Positions 53,746 through 64,000 of a DNA stretch of 64,000 nucleotides are shown here, piece by piece. This DNA is from Streptococcus uberis. Lineage in GTDB: Bacteria > Bacillota > Bacilli > Lactobacillales > Streptococcaceae. The stretch covers positions 591,001 to 655,000 of the forward strand of contig NZ_LS483397.1 in the NCBI RefSeq assembly GCF_900475595.1, given 5' to 3'. The translations under genes were made by a program, and so were the position numbers. A model generated the notes under the pieces. That model was not told where the DNA came from and ran no database searches. It was given only the letters and a program-made list of their open reading frames with translations. How positions within the stretch are numbered: position 1 is the stretch's first letter; each line of letters opens with the position of its first letter.

Positions 53746-56205
53746 ATCAAGGAATTCGAAAAAAAATATGCCGTCATTGATTTAGAGGCGACAAATGCTG
53801 GTTCAACAGCTAGTATCATTCAAGTTGGAATTGTTATCTTACAAGGAGGGGAAATAAGAGAAACCTTCCAAACAGATGTCAATCCGCATGAGCCTTTATC
53901 TGAACATATTAAATCACTTACTGGTATTAGTGATGAGCAACTTTCTAAAGCACCAGATTTTTCTCAAGTAGCTAAAACAATTTACGATTTGATTCATGAT
54001 TGTATTTTTGTGGCTCATAATGTCAAATTTGATGCAAATCTTTTAGCAGAATCTCTTTTTTTTGAGGGGTTCGAATTAAGAACAGCCAGAATTGACACCG
54101 TAGAATTGGCACAAGTGTTCTATCCAACTTTTGAAAAATACAATCTATCTGTTTTATCAAGTGAATTGGGTCTGGACTTGTCTGATGCTCACACAGCAAT
54201 AGCTGATGCTATCGCGACAGCCAAGTTATTTCTCAAATTACAAGAAAAAATAAGTCAGATCCCTTTAGAAACCTTAGAAGGCTTAGCCGATTTATCAGAT
54301 AATCTGATTTTTGAAACGGGGCAGATGATTAGGGATGCCTTAATAGAGGCAAAACCATATGATGAAAGAATTTACGAAAAGGTTAATCATATTGTCCTTC
54401 GAAGAAGAGAGCAAGTTCATACGCCATTAAAATTATCACAAGATTTTGCCATTAATACTGCTCTTTTAGGTTTGGACAATAGACCTTTGCAGAATGATTT
54501 TGCCCATCTGGTTGAATCACATTTTACGGATCAGAGAGCCAGCTTTATCCAAGCTCAAGCGGGAATTGGTAAAAGTTACGGCTATCTTCTACCCTTAATT
54601 GCTAGGGCAGAGGACAAGCAAATTCTCATTAGCGTCCCCACAAAAATACTCCAAGACCAAATGATGGCTAAGGAGCTAAAAAGCATTGAGGAAGCCTTTC
54701 ATGTTGATTGTCATTCGATTAAAGGGCCGGCTAACTATATCAAGCTAGACCGTTTTTATCAAAGTCTTCAAAAGGTCGATGACAACCGTTTGGTAAATCG
54801 GTATAAAATGCAACTTCTTGTTTGGCTCTTGGAAACGAAGACTGGTGATCTCGATGAAATCAAACAAAAACAACGATTTGCTGCCTATTTTGAAATGATA
54901 AATCATGATGGTGATTTGCTTCTGACTTCACCTTTTTCTTCTTATGATTTTTGGCAACGGAGTTATGAAAAAGCAAAGCGAGCTAGTGTATTATTAACCA
55001 ATCATGCTTATTTTTTACATCGTGTCGAGGATGATAAGGCTTTCGCTAAGGGAAAAATTGTGGTCTTTGATGAAGCTCAAAACTTAATCATCCAACTAGA
55101 TCAGTTAGCGCGTAAGCAACTTAATCTAACACAGTTTTTACAGGACTTACAAGGTCATATTGAAGCTTCACCAAGTCTCCTACAAAAACGCTTATTAGAA
55201 GGTCTGTCTTTTGAATTAGAAGAAATGGCTAACCATTTTTATTTGGGAAAGGAAAAGGAAGCCAAACATGACCAGATTGAGAGAATTCAAAAAATACTCT
55301 CGGAATTAGATTCTAGTTTATTTCAAGAGATAAGGGATATTTTCAGATATGAAGATGGAGATTATTGGATTAGTAGTGAAAAAAATGACGAAAAACGCTT
55401 TACCTATTTAAATAGCAGTAGTAAACAGTTTACAGATTTTAAACAGTTTTTACCAGATACCCTTAAAACCTATTTTATTTCAGCTACTCTACACATAAGT
55501 TCTCAAGTCACTTTAGCACAACTATTGGGTTATGAAGATTATCTTTTTGCCACTATTGCCAAAGAAAAGTCACAGCAACAATTGGTGATTTTAGACAAAG
55601 ATATGCCCCAAATTAATCAAATAGATGACGAGACCTATGCTTATGAAATTGCTGAGCGTTTAGCCAGATTACTTGTGCTTCAAAAACCGATTCTCGTGCT
55701 ATTTAATTCCCGAAAACATATGTTAATGGTATCTGACTTATTAGATCAGTCACACATTTCTCATCTCACACAAGAAAAAAATGGGACAGCTTATAATGTC
55801 AAAAAACGTTTTGATCGTGGTGAACAAAAACTGCTACTTGGCATGGGATCTTTCTGGGAAGGTGTTGATTTTTTCCATGCTGATCGTATGATTGAGGTCA
55901 TCACTCGTCTTCCTTTTGATAATCCGCAAGACTTATTTGTAAAACGGATGAATACCTATTTAATTGATCAAGGCAAAAAACCCTTTAATGACTATTTCTT
56001 GCCAATGACCCTCTTAAAATTAAAACAGGCTATTGGTCGCACCATGAGAAGGGAAAATCAGAAGTCTGCGGTCCTGATTTTAGATAATCGTATTCTGACG
56101 CAACATTATGGACAATTTATCTATGATAGTCTGCATGAAGAATTTCTGACAACTTACGAAAATTTTGACAATTCTATGGTTGAAATGAGCCAATTTCTGA
56201 TATAA
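53743..56205 (+). CDS. dinG: DinG-type helicase with DEDDh exonuclease domain
   Basis: 820 residues from ATG at 53743. The N-terminal exonuclease (VIDLEATN near 9, VAHNVKFD near 89, later SDAHTAIADA) is fused to an XPD/DinG helicase (Walker A AGIGKSYG near 276, FDEAQN near 441, SATLHIS near 578, AIGRTMRRE near 762). The Firmicutes fusion lacks the Fe-S cysteines of E. coli DinG, and no cysteine cluster is visible here. Role in DNA repair inferred. Predicted leaderless. Confidence 0.93.
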   Translation: MIKEFEKKYAVIDLEATNAGSTASIIQVGIVILQGGEIRETFQTDVNPHEPLSEHIKSLTGISDEQLSKAPDFSQVAKTIYDLIHDCIFVAHNVKFDANLLAESLFFEGFELRTARIDTVELAQVFYPTFEKYNLSVLSSELGLDLSDAHTAIADAIATAKLFLKLQEKISQIPLETLEGLADLSDNLIFETGQMIRDALIEAKPYDERIYEKVNHIVLRRREQVHTPLKLSQDFAINTALLGLDNRPLQNDFAHLVESHFTDQRASFIQAQAGIGKSYGYLLPLIARAEDKQILISVPTKILQDQMMAKELKSIEEAFHVDCHSIKGPANYIKLDRFYQSLQKVDDNRLVNRYKMQLLVWLLETKTGDLDEIKQKQRFAAYFEMINHDGDLLLTSPFSSYDFWQRSYEKAKRASVLLTNHAYFLHRVEDDKAFAKGKIVVFDEAQNLIIQLDQLARKQLNLTQFLQDLQGHIEASPSLLQKRLLEGLSFELEEMANHFYLGKEKEAKHDQIERIQKILSELDSSLFQEIRDIFRYEDGDYWISSEKNDEKRFTYLNSSSKQFTDFKQFLPDTLKTYFISATLHISSQVTLAQLLGYEDYLFATIAKEKSQQQLVILDKDMPQINQIDDETYAYEIAERLARLLVLQKPILVLFNSRKHMLMVSDLLDQSHISHLTQEKNGTAYNVKKRFDRGEQKLLLGMGSFWEGVDFFHADRMIEVITRLPFDNPQDLFVKRMNTYLIDQGKKPFNDYFLPMTLLKLKQAIGRTMRRENQKSAVLILDNRILTQHYGQFIYDSLHEEFLTTYENFDNSMVEMSQFLI

Positions 56206-56374
56206 TGGAAAGGATAACACTTCTGTAAAAATCTTTATCAATAAGGGATAAGTTACCTGATAGTGTCCGTATCAAAAAGTGTTACCAATAGAAATGAAGC
56301 AATGGATTCACAGTTCATATCATTTATGACTCAGAGCTTAAAGATAGTTTTGTGAGTGAAATGAAGGAGAAGGA

Positions 56375-57580
56375 ATGACAAAGTTATCTAAACGTGTTTT
56401 AGAAATGAATGAAAGTATCACTCAAGCAGCAGGTGCTCGTGCGAAGGCCTTAAAAGCGGAAGGACGTGATATTTTAAGTTTGACTTTAGGTGAACCTGAT
56501 TTTGTGACACCCAAAAATATTTGTCAAAAAGCTATTTCATCCATCGAAAATGGGAAAGCAAGTTTTTATACGATTGCTAGTGGGATGCCTGAGTTAAAAA
56601 AAGCTATTGCCACCTATATGGAAAATTATTATGGTTATTCTGTTACAAATAACCACATTTTAGCAGCAACGGGTGCAAAGTTTGTGCTCTATGCTTTTTT
56701 TATGGCCGTTTTGAATCCTGAAGATGAGGTTATTATTCCGACTCCTTATTGGGTTTCCTATGCAGATCAAGTTGAAATGGCTGAAGGTGTTCCTGTTTTT
56801 GTTGACTGTCAAGAATCAAATCATTTTAAGGTTACAGTTGAGCAGTTAGAAACAGCTCGTACTGAGAAGACCAAAGTTCTCTTAATCAATTCCCCCTCAA
56901 ATCCAACTGGTATGATATATGAAAAAGAAGAATTACAAGCAATTGGAGACTGGGCTGTTGAGCATGATATCCTGATTCTGGCTGATGATATATATGGTCG
57001 CTTGGTTTATAATGGGAATCATTTCACACCAATCTCAAGTTTATCAGAAAGTATCCGCAATCAAACCATCACTGTTAATGGGGTTGCTAAAACCTATTCA
57101 ATGACAGGTTGGCGCGTGGGATTTGCTGTTGGTAACCCAGAAATCATTTCAGCAATGTCCAAAATTATTGGTCAAACAACCTCTAATTTAACCACTGCTG
57201 CTCAATATGCTGCCATTGAAGCTTTTACTGGAGATCAAAGTGCAGTGGAGGAAATGCGACTTGCTTTTGAAGAACGCTTAAATACGATTTATCCATTGCT
57301 AAACCAAGTCCCTGGTTTTAATGCTGTTAAACCACAAGGAGCATTTTATCTATTTCCAAATGTCTCTAATGCTATGGAAATGACTGGTTTTACAGATGTT
57401 ACAGCTTTTACAGATGCTATTTTAGAAGAGGTTGGTGTGGCAATGGTAACAGGAGCAGGCTTTGGCTCCCCTCAAAATATCCGTTTAAGTTATGCAACTG
57501 ATATGGAAACCTTAAAAGAAGCTATTCGTCGATTAAATGCTTTTATGGATAAACACACATTGGATAGCTTTAAAAAATAA
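56375..57580 (+). CDS. Pyridoxal-phosphate aspartate aminotransferase-type enzyme
   Basis: 401 residues, class I aminotransferase. The PLP lysine is in GVAKTYSMTGWRVG (Lys near 237), with NSPSNPTG near 175 and DDIYGRL near 204. Firmicutes aspartate aminotransferase (AspB/AspC) normally sits beside asnS, as here, supporting aspartate-oxaloacetate exchange. AAGGAGAAGG precedes the ATG. The 169-base gap after dinG shows only a weak AACACTT / AAGTGTT pairing. Confidence 0.9.
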   Translation: MTKLSKRVLEMNESITQAAGARAKALKAEGRDILSLTLGEPDFVTPKNICQKAISSIENGKASFYTIASGMPELKKAIATYMENYYGYSVTNNHILAATGAKFVLYAFFMAVLNPEDEVIIPTPYWVSYADQVEMAEGVPVFVDCQESNHFKVTVEQLETARTEKTKVLLINSPSNPTGMIYEKEELQAIGDWAVEHDILILADDIYGRLVYNGNHFTPISSLSESIRNQTITVNGVAKTYSMTGWRVGFAVGNPEIISAMSKIIGQTTSNLTTAAQYAAIEAFTGDQSAVEEMRLAFEERLNTIYPLLNQVPGFNAVKPQGAFYLFPNVSNAMEMTGFTDVTAFTDAILEEVGVAMVTGAGFGSPQNIRLSYATDMETLKEAIRRLNAFMDKHTLDSFKK

Positions 57581-57599
57581 AATATAGAAAAGAGAGAAT

Positions 57600-58946
57600 A
57601 TGTCTACTGAATTAATTGCAATCAAAAACGTTAACAAACATGTTGGTGAGGAAATTACCATTGGTGCCTGGGTTGCCAATAAATCAGGGAAAGGTAAATT
57701 AGCCTTCTTACAATTACGTGATGGGACTGCCTTTTTCCAAGCTGTTGCCTTTAAACCAAATTTTATTGAAAAGTTTGGTGAAGAAGTTGGAGCAGAAAAA
57801 TTTGATACTATCAAACGCTTAAGTCAAGAAACATCTGTTAAAGTAAGCGGAATTGTCAAGGAAGATGATCGTTCAAAATTTGGTTACGAATTGGATATCA
57901 CAGACTTGGAAGTTATCGGTGAATCAGTAGAATATCCTATTACACCAAAAGAACACGGAACGGATTTCTTGATGGACAATCGTCATCTGTGGTTACGTTC
58001 GCGCAAACAAATGGCTATCATGCAAATTCGTAATGCCATTATTTACGCTACTTATGAATTCTTTGATCAAAACGGCTTTATTAAGTTTGATAGCCCAATT
58101 TTATCGGGTAATGCAGCAGAAGATTCGACTGAGCTCTTTGAAACGGATTATTTTGGAACACCGGCTTATTTAAGTCAATCCGGTCAATTGTATCTTGAAG
58201 CTGGAGCTATGGCTTTAGGTCGTGTATTTGACTTTGGTCCTGTTTTTAGAGCTGAAAAATCAAAAACCCGTCGTCATTTGACAGAATTTTGGATGATGGA
58301 TGCTGAATATTCCTTCTTAAATCATGACGAATCCTTGGACCTTCAAGAAGCTTATGTTAAAGCTTTAATCCAAGGGGTTATTGATCGCGCCCCTCAAGCA
58401 CTTGAGATTTTAGAACGTGATGTCGATGCTCTCAAACGTTATATTGCAGAACCATTTAAACGCGTTTCTTATGATGATGCGATTTCACTTCTACAAGAAC
58501 ATGAAGCTGATGAAGATACTGATTATGAACATTTAGAACACGGCGATGATTTCGGTTCTCCGCACGAAACATGGATTTCAAATTATTTTGGAGTACCAAC
58601 ATTTGTCGTTAATTATCCAGCAAGCTTTAAAGCCTTCTATATGAAGCCAGTACCTGGAAATCCTGAACGTGTTTTATGTGCCGATTTACTTGCACCAGAA
58701 GGTTACGGCGAAATTATTGGTGGTTCTATGCGTGAAGATGATTACGAAGCACTTTCTGCAAAAATGGATGCTTTAGGTATGGATAAATCTGAATACGAAT
58801 TTTATCTTGATTTACGTAAATACGGCTCTGTTCCACATGGTGGATTTGGAATTGGTATTGAACGTATGGTAACATTTGTTGCGGGAACAAAACATATTCG
58901 TGAAGCTATTCCATTCCCACGTATGTTACACCGTATTAAACCATAA
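57600..58946 (+). CDS. asnS: Asparaginyl-tRNA synthetase
   Basis: 448 residues. N-terminal OB-fold ([19 protein letters not shown], core [12 protein letters not shown] near 22), class II motif 2 ([17 protein letters not shown], core [11 protein letters not shown] near 216), motif 3 ([10 protein letters not shown] near 418). It charges tRNA-Asn. It lies 19 bases after the aminotransferase, probably the same operon. Confidence 0.96.
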   Translation: MSTELIAIKNVNKHVGEEITIGAWVANKSGKGKLAFLQLRDGTAFFQAVAFKPNFIEKFGEEVGAEKFDTIKRLSQETSVKVSGIVKEDDRSKFGYELDITDLEVIGESVEYPITPKEHGTDFLMDNRHLWLRSRKQMAIMQIRNAIIYATYEFFDQNGFIKFDSPILSGNAAEDSTELFETDYFGTPAYLSQSGQLYLEAGAMALGRVFDFGPVFRAEKSKTRRHLTEFWMMDAEYSFLNHDESLDLQEAYVKALIQGVIDRAPQALEILERDVDALKRYIAEPFKRVSYDDAISLLQEHEADEDTDYEHLEHGDDFGSPHETWISNYFGVPTFVVNYPASFKAFYMKPVPGNPERVLCADLLAPEGYGEIIGGSMREDDYEALSAKMDALGMDKSEYEFYLDLRKYGSVPHGGFGIGIERMVTFVAGTKHIREAIPFPRMLHRIKP

Positions 58947-59040
58947 TCAGAATTGAAGCAGGCCTTTTCATCCAATCCAGCCATTCAGGTTTTCAACTTC
59001 TCCTAATACAGTCAGAAAATCAAAGTGAATGAAATAAGCC

Positions 59041-59068
59041 AAAATACCTATTTTTATAGGTATTTTCT
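59041..59068 (+). terminator. Terminator after asnS
   Basis: An 11-bp stem AAAATACCTAT / ATAGGTATTTT with a TTTT loop and T/C tail, about 95 bases past the asnS stop. Confidence 0.82.
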
Positions 59069-59211
59069 TCATTATAGATAGGGTTTATTGAAATCTTTAG
59101 GCCTTGAACGTTGATAAAAAGAAAGTTCTTTTCAAAATAAGACCGTTTTTGACAAGCTTTCTAAGACATCATTTTTATATGATATAATGAAATTAAGAAA
59201 GGGGTCGAAAA

Positions 59212-60102
59212 ATGTCACAAAAAAAAATTGATCTTGTTATCGTTACAGGGATGAGTGGAGCAGGTAAGACAGTTGCTATCCAATCTTTCGAAGATTTGGG
59301 TTATTTTACCATTGATAATATGCCTCCAACTTTAGTTCCAAAATTTTTAGAAATTATTGAACAAAATAATGATAATAAGCGTGTTGCACTAGTTGTGGAT
59401 ATGCGAAGTCGTACTTTCTTTAAGGAAATTACCCTTATTCTAGATCAGATTGAACAAAATTTTGCTATTGATTTTAGAATACTTTTCTTAGATGCAACAG
59501 ATAATGAACTTGTATCACGTTATAAAGAAACCAGAAGAAGCCACCCGCTCGCTGCTGATGGTCGAGTGATGGATGGTATCAAGTTAGAGCGGGAATTATT
59601 AGCTCCCCTTAAGAGTATGAGTCAAAATGTTGTCGATACATCAGATTTAACACCAAGACAACTCAGACAAGTTATCACTGAACAATTTTCAAGTGATTCT
59701 AATTCAGTATCGTTCCGAGTTGAAGTGATGAGTTTTGGCTTTAAATATGGAATACCTCTAGATGCCGATTTGGTTTTTGATGTCCGTTTCCTACCAAATC
59801 CTTATTATCTTCCTGAATTGAGGGAAAAAACAGGATTGGATCAGGAAGTCTATGATTATGTGATGAAGTATCAGGAATCAAATGATTTTTACAAACACTT
59901 GGTGGAACTGATTTTACCAATTCTGCCAGGTTACCAAAAAGAAGGAAAGTCCTTACTAACCATTGCAATTGGTTGTACAGGAGGACAACATCGAAGCGTA
60001 GCTTTTGCCCATAGACTAGCCGAAACTGTTAAGAAAGATTGGCCTGTCAATGAAAGCCATCGCGATAAAGACAAACGTAAGGAAACTGTAAATCGATCAT
60101 GA
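59212..60102 (+). CDS. rapZ: RNase adapter protein RapZ/YvcJ
   Basis: 296 residues. Walker A GMSGAGKT (about 13-20), a second GTPase-like region DMRSR near 63, and the C-terminal CTGGQHRSV motif near 252. B. subtilis YvcJ hydrolyses nucleotides; E. coli RapZ guides RNase E to small RNAs. TGA-TATAAT (59180-59188) serves as promoter and AAAGGGG precedes the ATG. It overlaps yvcK by 4 bp. Confidence 0.95.
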   Translation: MSQKKIDLVIVTGMSGAGKTVAIQSFEDLGYFTIDNMPPTLVPKFLEIIEQNNDNKRVALVVDMRSRTFFKEITLILDQIEQNFAIDFRILFLDATDNELVSRYKETRRSHPLAADGRVMDGIKLERELLAPLKSMSQNVVDTSDLTPRQLRQVITEQFSSDSNSVSFRVEVMSFGFKYGIPLDADLVFDVRFLPNPYYLPELREKTGLDQEVYDYVMKYQESNDFYKHLVELILPILPGYQKEGKSLLTIAIGCTGGQHRSVAFAHRLAETVKKDWPVNESHRDKDKRKETVNRS

Positions 60103-61076
60103 AAAAACCCAAAATGACCGTAATAGGTGGTGGTACGGGTATTCCCGTTATCTTAAAAAGTTTACGCAATGAAGCCGTTGATATCACAGCAGTGGTCACT
60201 GTTGCTGATGATGGAGGTTCTTCTGGAGAAATTCGAAATGCCATGCAAGTGACACCTCCTGGTGATCTTCGTAATGTGCTTTTAGCAATGAGTGACATGC
60301 CGAGATTTTATGAAGAAGTTTTTCAATACCGTTTTAATGAAAATGATGGTGTTTTGGCGGGGCATCCCCTGGGAAACCTAATTATTGCTGGCATTTCAGA
60401 AATGCAAAATTCTACTTATAACGCCATCCAAATTTTAACCAAATTTTTCCATATTACAGGTCGTGTTTATCCCTCAAGTGAGCAAGCTTTGACCTTACAT
60501 GCAGTCTTTCAAGATGGCCATGAAGTAACAGGTGAGAGTCATATCGCTGAATATTCAGGTATGATTGACCATGTCTATGTGACCAATACCTATAATGATG
60601 AAAAACCCAAAGCTAGTCGAAAAGTGGTTGACGCTATTCTTGAAAGTGACATGATTGTGCTAGGTCCTGGTTCACTTTTCACCTCAATATTGCCAAATTT
60701 AGTGATTCCAGAAATTAATGAAGCGCTTAGAACGACTAAAGCAGAGGTTGTCTACATTTGCAACATCATGACACAACATGGTGAAACAGAACACTTTTCT
60801 GATGCTGATCACCTCGCTGTATTAAATAAACATTTGGGGCAAGACCTAATCGATACAGTCTTAGTTAATATTGAACAGGTCCCTAAAGCTTATATGAACA
60901 GTAACAAATTCGATGAATATTTGGTCCAAGTTGAGCATGATTTTCAGGGCTTGCGCAATGAGGCTAAAAAAATCATTTCCTCCAATTTCTTACGTTTGGA
61001 AAATGGCGGAGCTTTTCATGATGGTGATTTAGTTGTAGAAGAATTGATGAACTTAGTAAGGGAAAGACAGTTATGA
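60099..61076 (+). CDS. yvcK: Gluconeogenesis factor YvcK/CofD-like
   Basis: 325 residues, with [15 protein letters not shown] near 7-21, [10 protein letters not shown] near 41-50 and [12 protein letters not shown] near 57-68. This family resembles 2-phospho-lactate transferase CofD, binds UDP-sugars and supports wall synthesis on gluconeogenic carbon sources. It overlaps rapZ and whiA by 4 bp each. Confidence 0.95.
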   Translation: MKKPKMTVIGGGTGIPVILKSLRNEAVDITAVVTVADDGGSSGEIRNAMQVTPPGDLRNVLLAMSDMPRFYEEVFQYRFNENDGVLAGHPLGNLIIAGISEMQNSTYNAIQILTKFFHITGRVYPSSEQALTLHAVFQDGHEVTGESHIAEYSGMIDHVYVTNTYNDEKPKASRKVVDAILESDMIVLGPGSLFTSILPNLVIPEINEALRTTKAEVVYICNIMTQHGETEHFSDADHLAVLNKHLGQDLIDTVLVNIEQVPKAYMNSNKFDEYLVQVEHDFQGLRNEAKKIISSNFLRLENGGAFHDGDLVVEELMNLVRERQL

Positions 61077-61984
61077 GTTTCACGACAAAGGTTAAAGAGG
61101 AATTAATCCATCAATCCACAACTGATAAGAAAGAACTATCTGCTATTATCAAACTTTCTGGAAGTTTAAGCTTAAATCAACAAGCTCTAACCCTTGCTAT
61201 TACAACGGAAAATGCGAAAATAGCACGCTATATCTATTCTCTTTTTGAAAGTTATTACGCGATTCAACCCGAGATTAAATATCACCAGAAGACAAATCTT
61301 AAGAAAAATCGTGTCTACACCGTTTTGATTAACCAAATGGTGGATAAGATTCTATCTGATTTAAAGCTGGCAGATTCATTTTTTGGACTTGAGACAGGTA
61401 TTGAGTCGGAAGTGTTAACAGATGATGAACTTGGCAGATTTTATTTAAAAGGTGCATTTTTGGCATCTGGCACTGTAAGAGATCCAGAATCTGGAAAATA
61501 CCAATTGGAAATTTATTCTGTCTATCTTGACCATGCACAAGATTTAGCTAAATTACTTCATAAGTTTATGCTTGATGCCAAGACAATTGAGCATAAAAGT
61601 GGCGCAATAACCTATCTTCAGAAAGCTGAGGATATTATGGACTTTCTCATTGTTATTGGAGCAATGGAGAGTAAAGATGCTTTTGAATCTGTAAAACTTT
61701 TACGAGAAGCACGTAATGATATTAATAGAGCTAATAATGCTGAAACAGCAAATATCGCCAAAACAATCAAGGCAAGCATGAAAACCATCAACAATATTGT
61801 AAAAATCATGGAAACTGTTGGTCTCGAAAGTTTGCCCATTGAATTACAACAAATTGCTCAAATGCGTATTAATCATCCGGATTATTCTATTCAGGATATT
61901 GCGGATCATTTAGAGTTTCCCTTATCAAAGAGTGGCGTTAATCACCGCTTACGAAAACTCAATAAAATTGCAGATGATTTGTAA
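61073..61984 (+). CDS. whiA: DNA-binding protein WhiA
   Basis: 303 residues. A degenerate LAGLIDADG domain ([17 protein letters not shown], core [12 protein letters not shown] near 127) is joined to a C-terminal helix-turn-helix ([18 protein letters not shown], core [13 protein letters not shown] near 280). WhiA affects cell division in Firmicutes. It ends the rapZ-yvcK-whiA operon; pepD follows 62 bases later. Confidence 0.95.
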   Translation: MSFTTKVKEELIHQSTTDKKELSAIIKLSGSLSLNQQALTLAITTENAKIARYIYSLFESYYAIQPEIKYHQKTNLKKNRVYTVLINQMVDKILSDLKLADSFFGLETGIESEVLTDDELGRFYLKGAFLASGTVRDPESGKYQLEIYSVYLDHAQDLAKLLHKFMLDAKTIEHKSGAITYLQKAEDIMDFLIVIGAMESKDAFESVKLLREARNDINRANNAETANIAKTIKASMKTINNIVKIMETVGLESLPIELQQIAQMRINHPDYSIQDIADHLEFPLSKSGVNHRLRKLNKIADDL

Positions 61985-62046
61985 CAACTATGATGACCTC
62001 ATAAGGCTATAGAAAAATAAATAGAAAAAGGATAGGAGAATATCAA

Positions 62047-63444
62047 ATGGGTTGCACTACTATACTAGTTGGAAAAAAAGCTTCTTACGATGGCTCAACC
62101 TTGGTTGCTCGTACGGAAGACTCTGCGAATGGTGATTTCACGCCCAAAAAAATGGCATTAATGACAGCGGAAAACCATCCTAAACAGTATCAATCCGTCT
62201 TGTCAACTTTTTCAATTGACTTACCAGATAATCCTTATACCTATACCTCTGTCCCAGATGCTCTAGGTAAAGATGGTATTTGGGGAGAGGCCGGTGTTAA
62301 CGAAAAAAATGTTGCAATGAGTGCAACTGAAACCATCACAAGTAATCCTAGAGTCTTAGGGGCGGATCCTCTGGTTGAATCTGGAATTGGGGAAGAAGAT
62401 ATGTTTACCTTGGTCTTACCTTATATTTCTACGGCTCGAGAAGGTGTTTTACGGCTAGGTCAATTACTAGCTCAATATGGAACCTATGAATCAAATGGTA
62501 TTGCTTTTTCGGATAAAGATGAGATTTGGTGGCTAGAGACAATTGGTGGTCAACATTGGATTGCTCGAAAAGTTCCTGATGATGCTTATGTGACGAATCC
62601 AAATCAGTTAGGAATGGATCATTTTGAGTTCAATAACCCAGAAGAATTTTTATGTTCTGATGATTTAAAAGACTTTATCGTCAAATACCATCTTGATTTA
62701 ACTTATAGTAATCAGCATTTTAATCCTCGCTATGCTTTTGGAAGTCAAAGAGACAAAGATCGTCACTACAATACCCCAAGAGCTTGGATGATGCAAAAAT
62801 TCCTAAATCCAGAAGTTGAGCAAGACCCAAGAAGTTTTGATATACCCTGGTGTCGAAAACCATACCGAAAAGTGACAATAGAAGACATTAAATATGTTTT
62901 AAGTAGTCATTATCAAGATACACCATATGATCCCTATGGACCTGAAGGAAATGCTGTCAGTCAAAAGACTTTCAGAACAATTGGAATCAATAGAACAAGT
63001 CAATTATCTATTTTACAGATTAGACCAAATCTACCAGAAGCGATTAGGGCTATCCATTGGTTAGCCTTTGGCTCAATGCCATTTAATACTATGGTTCCAT
63101 TTTTCACACAAGTGACGACTTTCCCGGATTATGTTACAAATACTGAGGAAGATGTTTCGACCAATAATTTCTACTGGGTAAACCGTCTGATTGCTGCCAT
63201 TGCAGATCCTCATTTCAAACATCATGAGTCAGATATTGAAAATTACATGGAAAAGACTATGGCTCAGGGACATTTTATGTTGCATCAGGTTGAAGAGGCT
63301 GTCTTAAACAATGAGCATATTGACTTGACTCAAAAAAATCAAGAAATGTGTGATTACATTCAAGTGGAAACTCAAAAATTGTTAAACAAAGTCTTATTTG
63401 ATGCTAGTAATTTAATGACCAATCGTTTCGGTTCTAGTGACTAA
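62047..63444 (+). CDS. pepD: C69-family dipeptidase PepD
   Basis: 465 residues, Ntn-hydrolase type. The N-terminus MGCTT places the putative nucleophile Cys at residue 3, with no propeptide to remove except the Met-Gly. VARTEDS (about 22-28) and [13 protein letters not shown] near 83-95 are family features. It cleaves dipeptides in the cytoplasm. AGGAGAA precedes the ATG. Confidence 0.93.
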   Translation: MGCTTILVGKKASYDGSTLVARTEDSANGDFTPKKMALMTAENHPKQYQSVLSTFSIDLPDNPYTYTSVPDALGKDGIWGEAGVNEKNVAMSATETITSNPRVLGADPLVESGIGEEDMFTLVLPYISTAREGVLRLGQLLAQYGTYESNGIAFSDKDEIWWLETIGGQHWIARKVPDDAYVTNPNQLGMDHFEFNNPEEFLCSDDLKDFIVKYHLDLTYSNQHFNPRYAFGSQRDKDRHYNTPRAWMMQKFLNPEVEQDPRSFDIPWCRKPYRKVTIEDIKYVLSSHYQDTPYDPYGPEGNAVSQKTFRTIGINRTSQLSILQIRPNLPEAIRAIHWLAFGSMPFNTMVPFFTQVTTFPDYVTNTEEDVSTNNFYWVNRLIAAIADPHFKHHESDIENYMEKTMAQGHFMLHQVEEAVLNNEHIDLTQKNQEMCDYIQVETQKLLNKVLFDASNLMTNRFGSSD

Positions 63445-63448
63445 TTAT

Positions 63449-63491
63449 AAAAGTATAATTTAACTAAACTTGGTTAAATTATACTTTTTTT
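63449..63491 (+). terminator. Terminator of pepD
   Basis: A perfect 16-bp stem (63449-63464 / 63473-63488) with an 8-base loop and T-run. It separates pepD from the zinc-controlled adcA. Confidence 0.9.
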
Positions 63492-63511
63492 GATGCTAGA
63501 AACAAAAAAAC

Positions 63512-63565
63512 TTGCAAAAAAATATCAGTGTGGTATACTTAACCAGTGAACTGTTAACCGGTTAA
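63512..63565 (+). promoter_or_regulatory. adcA promoter with tandem AdcR boxes
   Basis: TTGCAA (63512-63517), a 16-base spacer, TGG-TATACT (63534-63539). Just downstream are TTAACCAGTGAA (63539-63550, one mismatch to consensus) and the perfect palindrome TTAACCGGTTAA (63554-63565). Zinc-loaded AdcR should bind here and block transcription. Confidence 0.92.
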
Positions 63566-63579
63566 TAAAAGGAGGCATT

Positions 63580-64000
63580 ATGAAGAAAAAAACACTTGTC
63601 ATGATGGGATTGGCAGGACTAGTAGTAGGCGGTCAACTCTATCAAGCCAAAGCAGTTTTAGCAGACCAAGAAAAACTCAAAGTGGTAACCACTTTTTATC
63701 CTGTTTATGAATTTACAAAAGGTGTGGTAGGTAAAGAGGGAGATGTTTCCATGCTGATGAAGGCTGGAACTGAGCCACATGACTTTGAACCCTCAACAAA
63801 AGACATTAAAAAAATACAAGATTCACAAGCCTTTATTTATATGGATGACAACATGGAAACTTGGATTCCAGAAGTGAAAAAAGCTATTAAGTCGAAAAAA
63901 GTAGCCTATATTGAAGGTACTGGCGACATGATATTAGCAGCTGGAACGGAAGAAGGTCACGATCATGAAGGAGAAGATGACCATCATCATGATGGTGAAG
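63580..64000 (+). CDS. adcA: Zinc ABC transporter substrate-binding protein AdcA, N-terminal part
   Basis: 140 residues visible; the gene continues beyond the window. A signal peptide of about 28 residues ends near AKAVLA and has no lipobox cysteine, as I recall for S. pyogenes AdcA, so surface anchoring is not by a classical lipid. The ZnuA-like start VVTTFYPVYEFTKGV, AGTEPHDFEPS with the first zinc His (about 67), and a His/Asp/Glu-rich loop (GHDHEGEDDHHHDGE, about 126-140) are present. GGAGG precedes the ATG. Imports zinc under AdcR control. Confidence 0.95.
   Translation, partial: MKKKTLVMMGLAGLVVGGQLYQAKAVLADQEKLKVVTTFYPVYEFTKGVVGKEGDVSMLMKAGTEPHDFEPSTKDIKKIQDSQAFIYMDDNMETWIPEVKKAIKSKKVAYIEGTGDMILAAGTEEGHDHEGEDDHHHDGE

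Noticed and set aside
53743..56205. Fe-S cluster in DinG
   Set aside because: The E. coli-type four-cysteine cluster is not visible; the Firmicutes exonuclease fusion usually lacks it.
56206..56374. Possible remnant gene between dinG and the aminotransferase
   Set aside because: Frames are short and broken, with no family match I can defend; treated as leader sequence with a weak AACACTT / AAGTGTT pairing.

Overview
The window (about 36-37% GC by eye) is chromosomal DNA of a low-GC Gram-positive coccus, almost certainly a Streptococcus and probably of the pyogenic group (S. uberis / S. parauberis / S. iniae / S. pyogenes relatives). The order rapZ-yvcK-whiA-pepD-adcA, a cysteine-free AdcA signal peptide, paired MurM/MurN-like transferases, ppc-ftsW-tuf-tpiA, and the strong similarity of the pst and mgtA products to pneumococcal ones (recalled, not searched) all point there. 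I see no prophage, intact insertion sequence, CRISPR array, rRNA or tRNA. Nearly everything is core genome.

Layout. 1-3461: end of pstS, then pstC-pstA-pstB-phoU (phosphate uptake). 3588-6483: tex, a SprT-like protein and a PspC-domain protein. 6670-9308: hprK-lgt-DUF948-YtxH operon (carbon control, lipoprotein maturation, envelope proteins). 9343-14650: DUF3270-type protein, two U32 proteins of the tRNA-hydroxylation type, two small proteins and an orphan OppA-like lipoprotein. 14675-17129: a small membrane protein, a flavin oxidoreductase behind an AdcR (zinc) box, and a divergent Amt-family transporter. 17149-24067: AlkZ-like protein, lysS, HAD phosphatase, histidine phosphatase, YccF, YbaK, TPP-riboswitch-controlled thiT, GH25 muramidase. 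24395-33837: ECF S component with a DUF4430 lipoprotein, pepF, ppc, ftsW, tuf, tpiA. 33921-38647: murN, murM, HAD phosphatase, HD hydrolase. 38728-42619: DUF1934, a wrecked cation-diffusion-facilitator gene, and mgtA behind a yybP-ykoY (Mn2+) riboswitch. 42660-47596: PEGA-like membrane protein, GDPD, metallophosphoesterase, HAD, fbp. 47697-51626: queG, prfB (programmed frameshift), ftsE, ftsX. 51629-51960: two tandem ~124-nt structured repeats, each followed by a terminator. 52075-58946: MBL hydrolase, esterase, dinG, aminotransferase, asnS. 59212-64000: rapZ, yvcK, whiA, pepD, and adcA, which runs off the window.

Themes. Metal homeostasis recurs: two AdcR-box loci (15998-16100 and 63512-63582), a Mn2+ riboswitch ATPase, and a decayed metal exporter beside it. 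RNA-level control is common: TPP and Mn riboswitches, a pstS/pstC attenuator hairpin, the prfB frameshift and the 51.6-52.0 kb repeats. Seven genes (tex, the first U32 gene, the GH25 gene, the HD hydrolase, the metallophosphoesterase, queG, dinG) have a -10 element only 6-9 bases before the start codon and no Shine-Dalgarno sequence, so they look leaderless. The best candidates for something undescribed are the tandem structured repeats and this leaderless gene set. Many starts were moved from the longest reading frame to the start best supported by a ribosome binding site or promoter; each entry says so.
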